Source: CBDHDJ01 sp965261645 | GTDB taxonomy: Bacteria; Pseudomonadota; Alphaproteobacteria; SHVV01 | Assembly: GCA_965261645.1 (NCBI GenBank) | Contig: CBDHDJ010000004.1 | Coordinates: forward strand, 1,240,001-1,304,000 | Length of the DNA: 64,000 nt | Reading direction: 5' to 3' | Part shown: one piece after another, positions 42,817-52,562 of the stretch | Layout: each line of letters opens with the position of its first letter | Position numbering within the stretch: position 1 is the stretch's first letter | Program-made: the position numbers and the translations under genes | The notes under the pieces: model-generated | Told to the model about the DNA's origin: nothing | Seen by the model: only the letters and a program-made list of their open reading frames with translations | Databases searched by the model: none

Positions 42817-43353
42817 ATCGCAAGGCGACCCTATACGACAGCGCCGGCTCCCGCGGGGCCGCGGGTGAACGAAATGATCGATGCACCTGCGTTACGTCTC
42901 GTCGACGACAAAGGAGAGATGGCGGGCGTCATCAGCATCGAGGAGGCACTGAAATTGGCCGATGAGGCCGGCCTTGATCTTGTAGAGGTCGCGCCCAACG
43001 CCGATCCTCCCGTGTGCAAGCTGCTCGATTACGGCAAGTACAAATACGAGGCGCAGAAAAAGGCCAACGTCGCGCGCAAGAAGCAGAAGCTGATCGAGGT
43101 CAAGGAAGTCAAGATGCGCCCCGGCATCGACGTGCACGATTACGACACCAAGATGCGCTCGATGGTTCGCTTTCTCGGGGAAGGCGACAAGGTCAAGGTC
43201 ACCGTGCGTTTCCGCGGCCGCGAGATGCTCCATCAAGACCTCGGCATGAAGGTTCTCACGCGCATCCAGGGCGATCTCGATGAATTGGCAAAGGTCGAGC
43301 AGATGCCCAAGATGGAAGGCCGGCTCATGACCATGGTGATCTCGCCGCGCTGA
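42817..43353 (+). CDS. infC: Translation initiation factor IF-3, ATC start
   Basis: A 178-residue IF-3, which keeps the 30S subunit free and checks the start codon. Conserved parts are GPRVNE near the start, LRLVDDKGEMAGV, LVEVAPNADPPVCKLLDYGK and VRFRGREMLHQDLGM. The first ATG in frame (42874 or GTG 42865) would remove the conserved N-terminus ARRPYTT-GPRVNE. The ATC at 42817 gives it intact and lies eight bases after a clear AGGAG (42804-42808). Rare start codons are characteristic of infC and let IF-3 repress its own translation. The start choice is inference. Confidence 0.93.
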   Translation: MARRPYTTAPAPAGPRVNEMIDAPALRLVDDKGEMAGVISIEEALKLADEAGLDLVEVAPNADPPVCKLLDYGKYKYEAQKKANVARKKQKLIEVKEVKMRPGIDVHDYDTKMRSMVRFLGEGDKVKVTVRFRGREMLHQDLGMKVLTRIQGDLDELAKVEQMPKMEGRLMTMVISPR

Positions 43354-43375
43354 TGGGCGCGGGATCGATCGCGGC

Positions 43376-43400
43376 GGCCGGGCTTCGCCGGCCCGATTAT
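43376..43400. terminator. Terminator between infC and the cation transporter gene
   Basis: GGCCGG and CCGGCC form a stem around GCTTCG at 43376-43393, followed by CGATTATTT. It separates two convergent genes. Confidence 0.5.
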
Positions 43401-43443
43401 TTCACTCCTCCCAAACTGGCGTGCTCTGGGCTGGCCCGAGCGT

Positions 43444-44073
43444 TCAGGCCGGCGTGCGCGTTGCCTCGCGCTTGAGTTCGGCCACGGCCTGGCGTGCGAC
43501 CCGGAGTGCGCTCACGAACGCGAGCGAAGAGAGCAGAACCCCGACCGCGACATCGGGCCACGGCCCCGCGCTCACATAAACACCGCCTGCCGCCGCGATG
43601 ACCGCGATGTTGCCGAAAGCATCGTTGCGCGTGCATAGCCAGACGGCCCGCCGGTTGGAATCGCCGAAGCGGTGGCGGTAGAGCAGGAGCGCGCACGCGA
43701 GGTTGGCGGCCAGCGCGAGCATGCCGATGCCGCTCATCACGGCGGCGCTGGGCAGACCAGGATGAAGCGCCTGATCGGCCGCCTGGGCGAAGATCCACAG
43801 GCCGAACAGCGCCATGGCTGCGGCCTTGAGCAGCGCCGTCGTGGCGCGCCAACGGAGCGGCAGGCCGAGAACGAACAGCGCCACACCGTAATTTGCCGCA
43901 TCGCCAAGGAAATCGAGGGAGTCCGCCTGGAGCGATAGCGAGGCCGCACCCAGCCCGGCGCTCACCTCGATCACGAACATCACGGCGTTGATCGCGAGCG
44001 CCGCCCACAGGACGCGCCGGTACGCCGCATCACCGCCGCTCGTAGGGCTGAGCCTGTCGTGTGCGGCAACCAT
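43444..44073 (-). CDS. Cation diffusion facilitator family transporter
   Basis: A 209-residue membrane protein with about six hydrophobic segments. It has the metal-binding pairs of the CDF family: D in SLQADSLDFLGDAANY and N/D in CTRNDAFGNIAVIAAA. It lacks the long cytoplasmic C-terminal domain, like the short CzcD-type 'cation transporter' group. It starts directly at the stop of the ArsR-type regulator, so the two form an operon for metal efflux, probably zinc or a similar ion. The metal is inferred from the regulator. Confidence 0.85.
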   Translation of the reverse strand: MVAAHDRLSPTSGGDAAYRRVLWAALAINAVMFVIEVSAGLGAASLSLQADSLDFLGDAANYGVALFVLGLPLRWRATTALLKAAAMALFGLWIFAQAADQALHPGLPSAAVMSGIGMLALAANLACALLLYRHRFGDSNRRAVWLCTRNDAFGNIAVIAAAGGVYVSAGPWPDVAVGVLLSSLAFVSALRVARQAVAELKREATRTPA

Positions 44074-44397
44074 CTAGCTTTCGCTGTTCGCGCCTTCGCG
44101 CTCACCGACATGGGCGATCATGTCGGCGACCACGCGGCTGATGTGCTGATCCGCCGCCGAGTAGAAAACCTGCTTGCCACGACGTTCGGCGCGCAGGATG
44201 CGGGCGGCGCGAAGCAGTCGCAGGTGATGGCTGACGAGCGAGGCCGATTGGCCGAGACGGGTGGCAATCTCACCCACCGAAATCGGCGTTGTGAGACAGG
44301 CGAGCACAATGCTGAGACGGCTGGGATCGCCCATCAGGCGGAACATCTCGGCGAGTACCGTCGCCTCGTCGTCGGTGACGCGGGTCGGGGGGATCAT
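44074..44397 (-). CDS. ArsR/SmtB-family metal-sensing repressor
   Basis: A 107-residue winged-helix repressor. The recognition helix region is GQSASLVSHHLRLLRAARIL. In the last helix D83, H85, H96 and E99 form the pattern DxHx10HxxE, the alpha-5 zinc site of SmtB, CzrA and NmtR. The N-terminal CxC site of arsenic or lead sensors is missing, which points to Zn, Co or Ni. It is the first gene of a two-gene operon with the CDF transporter and probably represses its own AT-rich promoter. Confidence 0.9.
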   Translation of the reverse strand: MIPPTRVTDDEATVLAEMFRLMGDPSRLSIVLACLTTPISVGEIATRLGQSASLVSHHLRLLRAARILRAERRGKQVFYSAADQHISRVVADMIAHVGEREGANSES

Positions 44398-44401
44398 GAT
44401 C

Positions 44402-44450
44402 TCAATATATGATCAATTGTTCAAATGTTCAAATATATAAATATTCAGGG
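44402..44450 (-). promoter_or_regulatory. AT-rich operator/promoter of the ArsR-CDF operon
   Basis: About 45 bases of strongly AT-rich sequence right upstream of the repressor start, with TATAT at one end and ATATA at the other, TGATCA inside and a repeated TGTTCAAAT-type unit (TTGTTCAAA, TGTTCAAAT). SmtB-like repressors bind AT-rich palindromes of this sort. Exact operator limits are uncertain. Confidence 0.5.
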
Positions 44451-44510
44451 CGCCGGCATCAACTTTGAATCACGGCTGGTCAGCAGGGCGGTCGGGAGGT
44501 GTGGGTGCGC

Positions 44511-44539
44511 TTGCAATCCCCAGGCGCTGTCGCTATAAC
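44511..44539 (+). promoter_or_regulatory. Promoter of rpmI-rplT
   Basis: TTGCAA at 44511-44516, a 17-base spacer and TATAAC at 44534-44539, a good sigma-70 type promoter for a strong operon, 60 bases before rpmI. Confidence 0.65.
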
Positions 44540-44599
44540 CCACGCGTTGATCGGTCCGGCCAATCATGGTCCGGTTCGCCCGATGCTTGAGAAAGTCCC

Positions 44600-44797
44600 A
44601 TGCCCAAGCTCAAGTCAAAAAGCGGCGCCAAGAAGCGCTTTTCGTTGACCGCGACCGGCAAGGTGCGGCGCAATCAAGCGGGCAAGCGGCACGGCATGAT
44701 CAAGCGCACAAACAAGCAGATTCGCAATCTGCGCGGCACCACCATCGCCTCGCCGCCGGATGCGAAGATCATCAAGACGTTCATTCCTTACGCCTAG
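44600..44797 (+). CDS. rpmI: 50S ribosomal protein L35
   Basis: A 65-residue L35, normal length. It is basic and has the family-typical MPKLKSKSGAKKRFSLTATG, then KVRRNQAGKRHGMIKR and the end IIKTFIPYA. It lies 11 bases before rplT. In this genome a metal-efflux operon separates it from infC, so it has its own promoter. Confidence 0.97.
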   Translation: MPKLKSKSGAKKRFSLTATGKVRRNQAGKRHGMIKRTNKQIRNLRGTTIASPPDAKIIKTFIPYA

Positions 44798-44808
44798 CGA
44801 GGATTGCC

Positions 44809-45174
44809 GTGGCGCGCATCAGGCGGGGCGTGACCAAACACGCGCGACATAAAAAGGTTCTGAGCCGCACGAAAGGCTACCGCGGCCGCGCCCACAGCTC
44901 GTTCCGCGTGGCCCTCGGCCGGCTCGAGAAGGGCCTGCAATACGCCTATCGCGACCGCCGCGCCCGCAAGCGGGATTTTCGGCGCCTATGGATCCAGCGC
45001 ATCAACGCCGCGGCGCGCGAGAACGGTCTCACCTATGGCCGATTTATGAACGGCCTCAAGCTGGCTGGCGTCGAGGTCGATCGCAAGATTCTCGCCGACC
45101 TCGCCGTCCGGGAGCCTGAGGCCTTCAAGAGCCTGACCAACGATGCGCGCCAGGCGTTGGGCGAAGCCGTCTGA
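44809..45174 (+). CDS. rplT: 50S ribosomal protein L20
   Basis: A 121-residue L20, an early 50S assembly protein that in other bacteria also represses its own operon. It starts with GTG and MARIRRGVTKHARHKKVL, then GYRGRAHSSFRVA, RRARKRDFRRLWIQRINAAA and GLTYGRFMNGLK. The long frame from 44566 is rejected because it covers rpmI. Confidence 0.97.
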   Translation: MARIRRGVTKHARHKKVLSRTKGYRGRAHSSFRVALGRLEKGLQYAYRDRRARKRDFRRLWIQRINAAARENGLTYGRFMNGLKLAGVEVDRKILADLAVREPEAFKSLTNDARQALGEAV

Positions 45175-45204
45175 CAAGGCCCTCGGTCTTGCGATATCGT
45201 GCAG

Positions 45205-45229
45205 GGGGGCGCTGGGTGGCCCCCTTTTT
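45205..45229 (+). terminator. Terminator or attenuator between rplT and pheS
   Basis: GGGGGC and GCCCCC form a perfect six-pair stem with an eight-base loop, followed by TTTTT, ending 24 bases before the pheS start. It may end rplT transcripts or act as an attenuator for pheST, as in E. coli. No convincing phenylalanine-rich leader peptide is seen. Confidence 0.7.
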
Positions 45230-45253
45230 CGTAGCCCGTGGGGCACAGGAACG

Positions 45254-46330
45254 ATGCAGGAATTTGACCAGCTGGAACGGAAGCTCCTCCGCGCCATCGC
45301 CGCGGCCGGCGATCTCGAGAGTCTCGAGGCGGCGCGCATCGCCGCGCTCGGCCGCAAGGGCAAGCTCACCCAGTTGATGCGCGGCTTGGGCGAGGTTGCG
45401 GGCGAGGAGCGCAAAGAGCGCGCCAGCGCCCTCAACGCGATCAAGGACCGCGTGAGCGCAGCCATCGAGGACCGCAAGCGCGATCTCGCGGCCGTGGCGC
45501 TCGAGGATCGGCTCGGCGAGGAGACCATCGATGTCACGCTGCCGGTCCGGCCGGAGCATGAAGGGCGCATCCACCCGGTGAGCCAGGTGTTCGACGAAGT
45601 CACGGCGATCTTCGCCGATATGGGCTTCGCGGTGGTCGAGGGCCCCGACATCGAGGACGATTTCCACAACTTCACCGCCCTCAACATTCCGCCCGAGCAT
45701 CCGGCGCGCCAGATGATGGACACCTTCTACTTTCCCGCGAACGCGGATGGCGAGCGGCGCCTGCTCCGCACCCACACCTCGCCGGTGCAGATTCGCACCA
45801 TGCGGAGCCAGCCGCCGCCGCATCGCATCATCGTGCCGGGCCGCACCTACCGGCGCGATTCCGATCAAACGCACACGCCCATGTTCCACCAGGTCGAGGG
45901 CCTGGTGATCGATGAATCCACTCATCTCGGCCATCTCAAGGGCTGCCTGTTCACCTTTGCGCGGGCTTTTTTCGCGATCGATGAATTGCGCATGCGCTTC
46001 CGGCCGAGCTACTTCCCCTTCACCGAGCCGTCGGCCGAGCTCGATATCGGTTGCGCCTACCGCGAGGGTGAGATTCGCGTCGGTGAGGGCGAGGACTGGC
46101 TGGAGGTCCTGGGTTGCGGCATGGTGCATCCCAACGTGCTCGAGCATTGCGGGCTCGACCCGAGCGTCTATCAGGGCTTCGCCTTCGGCATGGGGATCGA
46201 CCGCCTCGCCATGCTAAAATACGGCATGCCCGACCTGCGCGCCTTCTTCGAGAGCGATCTGCGCTGGCTTCGCCATTACGGCTTCGGGGCGCTCGATGTG
46301 CCGACGCTCGCCGGGGGGCTGGCGCGATGA
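45254..46330 (+). CDS. pheS: Phenylalanyl-tRNA synthetase, alpha subunit
   Basis: A 358-residue class II catalytic subunit. The N-terminal coiled coil is followed by motif 1 (GRIHPVSQVFDEVTAIFADMG, conserved around HP), PEHPARQMMDTFY, motif 2 with RTHTSPVQIRTM and PGRTYRRDSDQTHTPMFHQV (20), and motif 3 GFAFGMGIDRLAMLKYGM. The ATG at 45254 is selected because the longer frame overlaps rplT and the terminator. The stop overlaps the pheT start as ATGA. Confidence 0.96.
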   Translation: MQEFDQLERKLLRAIAAAGDLESLEAARIAALGRKGKLTQLMRGLGEVAGEERKERASALNAIKDRVSAAIEDRKRDLAAVALEDRLGEETIDVTLPVRPEHEGRIHPVSQVFDEVTAIFADMGFAVVEGPDIEDDFHNFTALNIPPEHPARQMMDTFYFPANADGERRLLRTHTSPVQIRTMRSQPPPHRIIVPGRTYRRDSDQTHTPMFHQVEGLVIDESTHLGHLKGCLFTFARAFFAIDELRMRFRPSYFPFTEPSAELDIGCAYREGEIRVGEGEDWLEVLGCGMVHPNVLEHCGLDPSVYQGFAFGMGIDRLAMLKYGMPDLRAFFESDLRWLRHYGFGALDVPTLAGGLAR

Positions 46331-48732
46331 AGTTCACCCTCGGCTGGCTCAAGGCGCATCTTGACACCACCGCAAGTCTCGATGCGATCACCGACCGGTT
46401 GACCAATATCGGCCTCGAGGTCGAGGCGGTGATCGACCGCGGCGGTGATCTTGCCGCGTTCACCGTGGGATATGTCGTCGAGGCCGAGCCCCATCCCGAC
46501 GCCGACAAGCTCAGCCTGTGCCTGGTCGACACCGGCACCGACAACGTCCAGGTGGTGTGCGGTGCGCCCAATGCGCGGCGCGGCATGAAAGGCGTGTTTG
46601 CCGGTCCCGGCACGACAATCCCGGGCACCGGCCTCAAGCTCAAGAAAGCGAAGATCCGCGGCCAGACCAGCGCCGGCATGCTGTGCTCGGAGATGGAGCT
46701 CGGCCTGGGCGAGGATCACGAGGGCATCATCGAGCTGCCCGAGGATGCGCCCATCGGCGAGCCCGTCACCGCCGTGCTCGGGCTCGATGATCCGGTCATC
46801 GACGTTGCGATCACACCCAACCGTCAGGATTGCCTTGGTGTGCGGGGGATCGCCCGCGATCTCGCCGCGGCCGGTCTCGGCTCGTTGAGCCCGCTGACGA
46901 TCAACCCGGTGGGCGGCGCGTTCACCAGTCCGATCGATGTCCGCCTCGCCCTCGCGGAAGCGGCCGCGAGCGCCTGCCCCCTGTTCGTCGGCCGCACCAT
47001 CCGTGGTGTGGAGAACGGCCCGAGCCCGCCCTGGCTGCGGGACCGCCTGCGCGCCATCAGGCTGCGCCCGATCTCGGCGCTGGTCGACATGACCAACTTC
47101 GTTACCCTGGACCTCGGCCGCCCGCTCCACGTGTTTGACGCCGATACCCTGGCCGGCGGCATTCACGTGCGCTTATCGAAGGCCGGCGAAAAGCTCCTCG
47201 CCCTCAACGGCAAGGAATACACCCTCGATGACGACATGACCGTGATCGCCGACGACGACGGCGCGCTCGCGCTCGGCGGCGTGATCGGCGGCGCGCCCTC
47301 GGGCTGCACCGAGGCCACCCGCAACCTGTTCATCGAGGCCGCTTTGTTCGCGCCGGCGCGCACGGCGATGACCGGGCGCAAGCTCGGCATCGAAAGCGAC
47401 GCGCGCTATCGTTTTGAGCGCGGTGTCGATTCCGCGTTCGTGTTCGACGGCATGGAAGTGGGCACCCGGCTCGTCCTCGATATGTGCGGCGGCGAGGCGA
47501 GCGAGCTCGTCGTGGCCGGCGCCGAGCCGGCGTGGCAGCGCTCTTTGGTGTTGCGTCCTTCGCGCGTCCGCCACCTCGGGGGTATCGACCTGCCCGAAGA
47601 CGAGAGCGCCCGCATCCTCGAGCGGCTGGGCTTCGGCGTCGAGCGGCTCGAGGACAGCTTGCGCGTCTCCGTGCCATCGTGGCGAAGCGACGTCGAGGGC
47701 GAAGCCGATCTCGTCGAGGAGGTGACGCGCATTCACGGCTACGAGCGTGTTCCCGAGGTGCCGCTCGCCCGCGCGAGCGCCGTGGCGCGCCCCATTCTCT
47801 CGCCCGCGCAGCGCCGCCGCGGCGCAGTGCGGCGCGAGCTTGCCGCCCGCGGTCTGGTCGAGGCCGTGAGCTGGTCTTTCCTCCCCGCCTGGCAGGCCGA
47901 GTTGTTTGGCGGTGGTGCCGCCGAACTCCGCCTCGACAATCCGATCAGCGCCGAGCTCGACGCCATGCGCCCGAGTCTGCTGGCCAACCTCGCCGCGGCC
48001 GCTGCGCGCAATGCGGACCGGGGCTCGCGCGATGCCGCGCTGTTCGAAGTGGGCCCCGTCTATGCCGACGACACGCCAGCCGGTCAGGCGATCCACGCCG
48101 CGGGCGTGCGCTGCCATAGGGCGGCGCCGCGCCATTGGGCGAGCGGGGCGCGCCCGGTCGATGCCTTCGATGCGAAGGCCGATGCGCTTGCCGCACTGGC
48201 CGTATGCGCTGTGCCGGGCGACAAGGTGCAGACCGAGGCCGACGCGCCAAGTTGGTATCACCCCGGCCGTTCGGGACGCCTCATGTTGGGCCCCAAGGCC
48301 GTGCTCGCGAGCTTCGGCGAGCTTCATCCGGCGCTGCTCGCGCGGATGGACATCGCCGGTCCGGTGGCGGGCTTCGAGGTGTTCCTCGATGCCCTGCCGG
48401 ACGCCAAAGCCAAGCGCGGCTACACCCGGCCCCGGCTCGAGATCGTCGATCTGCCGACGGTCGAGCGCGATTTCGCCTTCGTCGTCGATTGGGCCGTGCC
48501 CGCGGCGGCGGTGGTGAGCGCCGCGGCCAGCGCCGATCAGCATTTCATCAGGGACGTCCAGGTCTTCGATCTCTATGCCGGCGAAGGCATCGGCGAGAAC
48601 CAGAAGTCGATCGCGCTGAGCGTCCGCCTCGAGCCCACCGAGCGCACCCTGACGGAGGCTGAGATCGAGGCCGTTGCCGATAAGATCGTGGCGGCTGTTA
48701 CCCAGGCGACGGGCGGGCGCTTGCGCGCCTAG
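46327..48732 (+). CDS. pheT: Phenylalanyl-tRNA synthetase, beta subunit
   Basis: An 801-residue subunit of normal length. It carries the N-terminal OB-fold tRNA-binding domain (about 39-150: VGYVVEAEPHPDADKLSLC, VCGAPNARRGMKGVFAGPG), the B3/B4 editing domain, the B5 domain with RPSRVRHLGGIDLPEDES, the catalytic-like core with RREL and WSFLP, and a C-terminal anticodon-binding FDX-ACB domain (VERDFAFVVD, RDVQVFDLYAGEGIGENQKS). ATGA coupling with pheS ensures equal amounts of both subunits. Confidence 0.96.
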   Translation: MKFTLGWLKAHLDTTASLDAITDRLTNIGLEVEAVIDRGGDLAAFTVGYVVEAEPHPDADKLSLCLVDTGTDNVQVVCGAPNARRGMKGVFAGPGTTIPGTGLKLKKAKIRGQTSAGMLCSEMELGLGEDHEGIIELPEDAPIGEPVTAVLGLDDPVIDVAITPNRQDCLGVRGIARDLAAAGLGSLSPLTINPVGGAFTSPIDVRLALAEAAASACPLFVGRTIRGVENGPSPPWLRDRLRAIRLRPISALVDMTNFVTLDLGRPLHVFDADTLAGGIHVRLSKAGEKLLALNGKEYTLDDDMTVIADDDGALALGGVIGGAPSGCTEATRNLFIEAALFAPARTAMTGRKLGIESDARYRFERGVDSAFVFDGMEVGTRLVLDMCGGEASELVVAGAEPAWQRSLVLRPSRVRHLGGIDLPEDESARILERLGFGVERLEDSLRVSVPSWRSDVEGEADLVEEVTRIHGYERVPEVPLARASAVARPILSPAQRRRGAVRRELAARGLVEAVSWSFLPAWQAELFGGGAAELRLDNPISAELDAMRPSLLANLAAAAARNADRGSRDAALFEVGPVYADDTPAGQAIHAAGVRCHRAAPRHWASGARPVDAFDAKADALAALAVCAVPGDKVQTEADAPSWYHPGRSGRLMLGPKAVLASFGELHPALLARMDIAGPVAGFEVFLDALPDAKAKRGYTRPRLEIVDLPTVERDFAFVVDWAVPAAAVVSAAASADQHFIRDVQVFDLYAGEGIGENQKSIALSVRLEPTERTLTEAEIEAVADKIVAAVTQATGGRLRA

Positions 48733-48879
48733 GGTGCGCGGTCGGGAAAAATATCGGCAATTCTAGAATCGCCATGTGCGCCAAACGTGACCTGAATTAT
48801 GTCTAATAATGTCCTCGCTGCGGCGCATTTTCATAAAGTGGCGTTCTTGGGTTGAATTGGGACACCGCCCGAACGTGCC

Positions 48880-50691
<1,812 letters not shown>

Positions 50692-50703
50692 ATCGTATCG
50701 TCT

Positions 50704-51000
50704 TCAGGGCCGGCGGCGGCGGAAGGACAGCGCGAGGAGCACGATCCCAAGGCCGGCGAAAACCAGCCACGCAGGCCATTGCAGGACCGTCGCGATGCCC
50801 GGATCCCATAGCGCCGGCCAGATATAGCGCTGGATGACAGCCTGGACGAGGTTGAGGCTTGTGACATCGAGGCGGAACCAGAGCGCCCCCAATGCCTCGG
50901 CCCGGTAGCCGCCCTCGGCGAGCGCGCGGACGAGGTCCGAGCCGAGGACCAAGAGCGCGAGCGCGATGAAAAGATAGCCGATGATCCGCCCGATGATCAT
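50704..51000 (-). CDS. Small membrane protein of unknown function
   Basis: A 98-residue protein with two hydrophobic segments: IIGYLFIALALLVLGSDLV near the N-terminus and VFAGLGIVLLALSF near the C-terminus, ending in RRRRP on the cytoplasmic side. The middle has VQAVIQRYIWPALWDP. Similar small two-helix proteins (DUF6460-like) occur in many alphaproteobacteria; the family call is from memory of the pattern. It converges with lepA, 12 bases apart. Confidence 0.75.
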   Translation of the reverse strand: MIIGRIIGYLFIALALLVLGSDLVRALAEGGYRAEALGALWFRLDVTSLNLVQAVIQRYIWPALWDPGIATVLQWPAWLVFAGLGIVLLALSFRRRRP

Positions 51001-51108
51001 GGGTTTGAATATCCCCGACACCGCCGTGTGCGCGCCCGCGTTATAGCATGATCGCTGCGCGGTAACGCGCCCGGGTCTATAGTCCGGCTTGATCTTGGGC
51101 CGCTGCGT

Positions 51109-51199
51109 GGAGGGGTGGCCGAGTGGTCTAAGGCGCACGCCTGGAGAGCGTGTACACGTCACAAGCGTGTCGTGGGTTCGAATCCCACCCCCTCCGCCA
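51109..51199 (+). tRNA. tRNA-Ser (GGA)
   Basis: A 91-base class II tRNA. Acceptor stem GGAGGGG/CCCCTCC, anticodon loop CTGGAGA with anticodon GGA, long variable arm, T loop TTCGAAT, discriminator G and encoded CCA. An IS6 element begins 121 bases downstream. Confidence 0.96.
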
Positions 51200-51319
51200 T
51201 CCTGCTTCAGCGGCAGACGCGAAGCACGATGCCCTCCGAAGCCTAGGCGAAGGAGTGTCTCCCGAAGCTCGTTCGCGGGCAACGGGAGACTGCCAGGTGG
51301 TATGTCTATTTCCTCGAAT

Positions 51320-52125
51320 GGTGCTGTCACGGTAACTGGCTGGTGTCAGCTGCGGGTGGCGAGTAGCTTCCTGTTATGAACAAGATCAGCTACCGCCGAC
51401 ATCGGTTTCCTGCAGAGATAATCCAGCGCGCCGTCTGGCTGTGTTTCCGGTTTCCGCTCAGTTACCGCGATGTGGAGGATCTGCTCGCTGAACGTGGTGT
51501 CGATGTTTCTTACGAGACGATACGGCGCTGGTCTTTAAAGTTTGGGCAGGCCTATGCCCGAAAACTGAGACAATCACGCCCTCGACCAGACGACCGGTGG
51601 CACCTTGATGAGGTGTTTTCCTCCATCAACGGAAAACGGATGTATCTATGGCGGGCGGTGGACAGCGAGGGTGAGGTGCTGGATATCCTGGTTCAGTCCC
51701 GGAGGAACAAGAAAGCAGCACTCAAGCTGATGCGCAAACTGCTCAAGAAGCAGGGGTATGCGCCGAATAAGGTGGTGACCGATAAACTGCCATCTTACGG
51801 GGCAGCATTGCGTGATCTCAACATGACGGGGAAACACGTTACCGGCGGACGGAGCAACAATCGGGCGGAGAATTCGCACCTGCCGGTTCGACAACGAGAA
51901 CGCAGGATGCAGGGCTTCAAGTCATCAGGATCGGCGCAAAGGTTTCTCTCCACCCACGCCGCCATCTACAACACCTTCAATGTCCAACGTCATCTGATCA
52001 CTCGCAAGACAATGCGCCAATTCCGCGGTGACGCGATGAACACGTGGCGGACCGTGACCGCTGCTGCTTGAGCCGCTCAGTTCAGACGTTCAACTGCGAC
52101 CTGCCTTCGTTAAGTTGACAGCACC
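51320..52125 (+). mobile_element. IS6-family insertion sequence
   Basis: An 806-base element with inverted ends GGTGCTGTCA at 51320-51329 and TGACAGCACC at 52116-52125, the normal IS6 size. It carries one intact transposase. The flanking eight bases do not match, so it probably mediated a deletion or cointegrate here. Its right end directly abuts a truncated IS3 transposase. Confidence 0.85.
51376..52071 (+). CDS. IS6-family (IS26-like) transposase
   Basis: A 231-residue transposase, normal for IS6. The helix-turn-helix segment is SYRDVEDLLAERGVDVSYET (20) with IRRW after it; the DDE residues are in WHLDEVFSSINGK, VTDKLPSYGAAL and NNRAENSHLPVRQRERRM. Its base composition is clearly lower in GC than the surrounding genes, which suggests recent arrival from another host. 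Confidence 0.95.
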   Translation: MNKISYRRHRFPAEIIQRAVWLCFRFPLSYRDVEDLLAERGVDVSYETIRRWSLKFGQAYARKLRQSRPRPDDRWHLDEVFSSINGKRMYLWRAVDSEGEVLDILVQSRRNKKAALKLMRKLLKKQGYAPNKVVTDKLPSYGAALRDLNMTGKHVTGGRSNNRAENSHLPVRQRERRMQGFKSSGSAQRFLSTHAAIYNTFNVQRHLITRKTMRQFRGDAMNTWRTVTAAA

Positions 52126-52330
52126 CTACTATCTGCCGAGCGATCTCGAGGCCAGCGTCGGCACCTTCGTCGAGCACTACAACCACCGCCGCTACCACGA
52201 AAGCCTCGCCAACCTCACCCCCGCCGACGTCTACTTCGGCCGGGACCACGCCATCATCGAGAGAAGGAGAAAGATCAAAAACCTGACCATCAAAAAACGC
52301 CGCTTGGCCCATCACAACCACGCGGCTTAA
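52126..52330 (+). pseudogene. IS3-family transposase, C-terminal fragment
   Basis: From the IS6 right end on, the frame reads YYLPSDLEASVGTFVEHYNH and RRYHESLANLTPADVYFGRD, the C-terminal end of an IS3-group integrase domain, and stops at 52330. All upstream parts are missing. The IS6 insertion, or a deletion next to it, removed the rest. Confidence 0.85.
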
Positions 52331-52562
52331 CATCAACCAGGATGAGCCAGAGCCTCCGTTAAGAACAAGCCCAGATGTCCCAAATGTTTTGATGACGGAC
52401 ATCTTGGTGGCACAACCCATCGGACTTGCCTTTTGAGCGATTTCGAGCCACGCTCAACTTGGCTGAAGGGTGCCACATGGGAAATCCCGGTTGATTCAAC
52501 AAATCGAGGATAGGACCCGCTCTGCTGACGCGATGATCGGCGGAGCGGGCAGGCGGTGAGCG

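Noticed and set aside
45199..45234. Possible leader peptide before pheS (GTG start, 11 residues)
   Set aside because: It contains only one Phe and ends within the terminator region, so it does not resemble a working attenuator leader.
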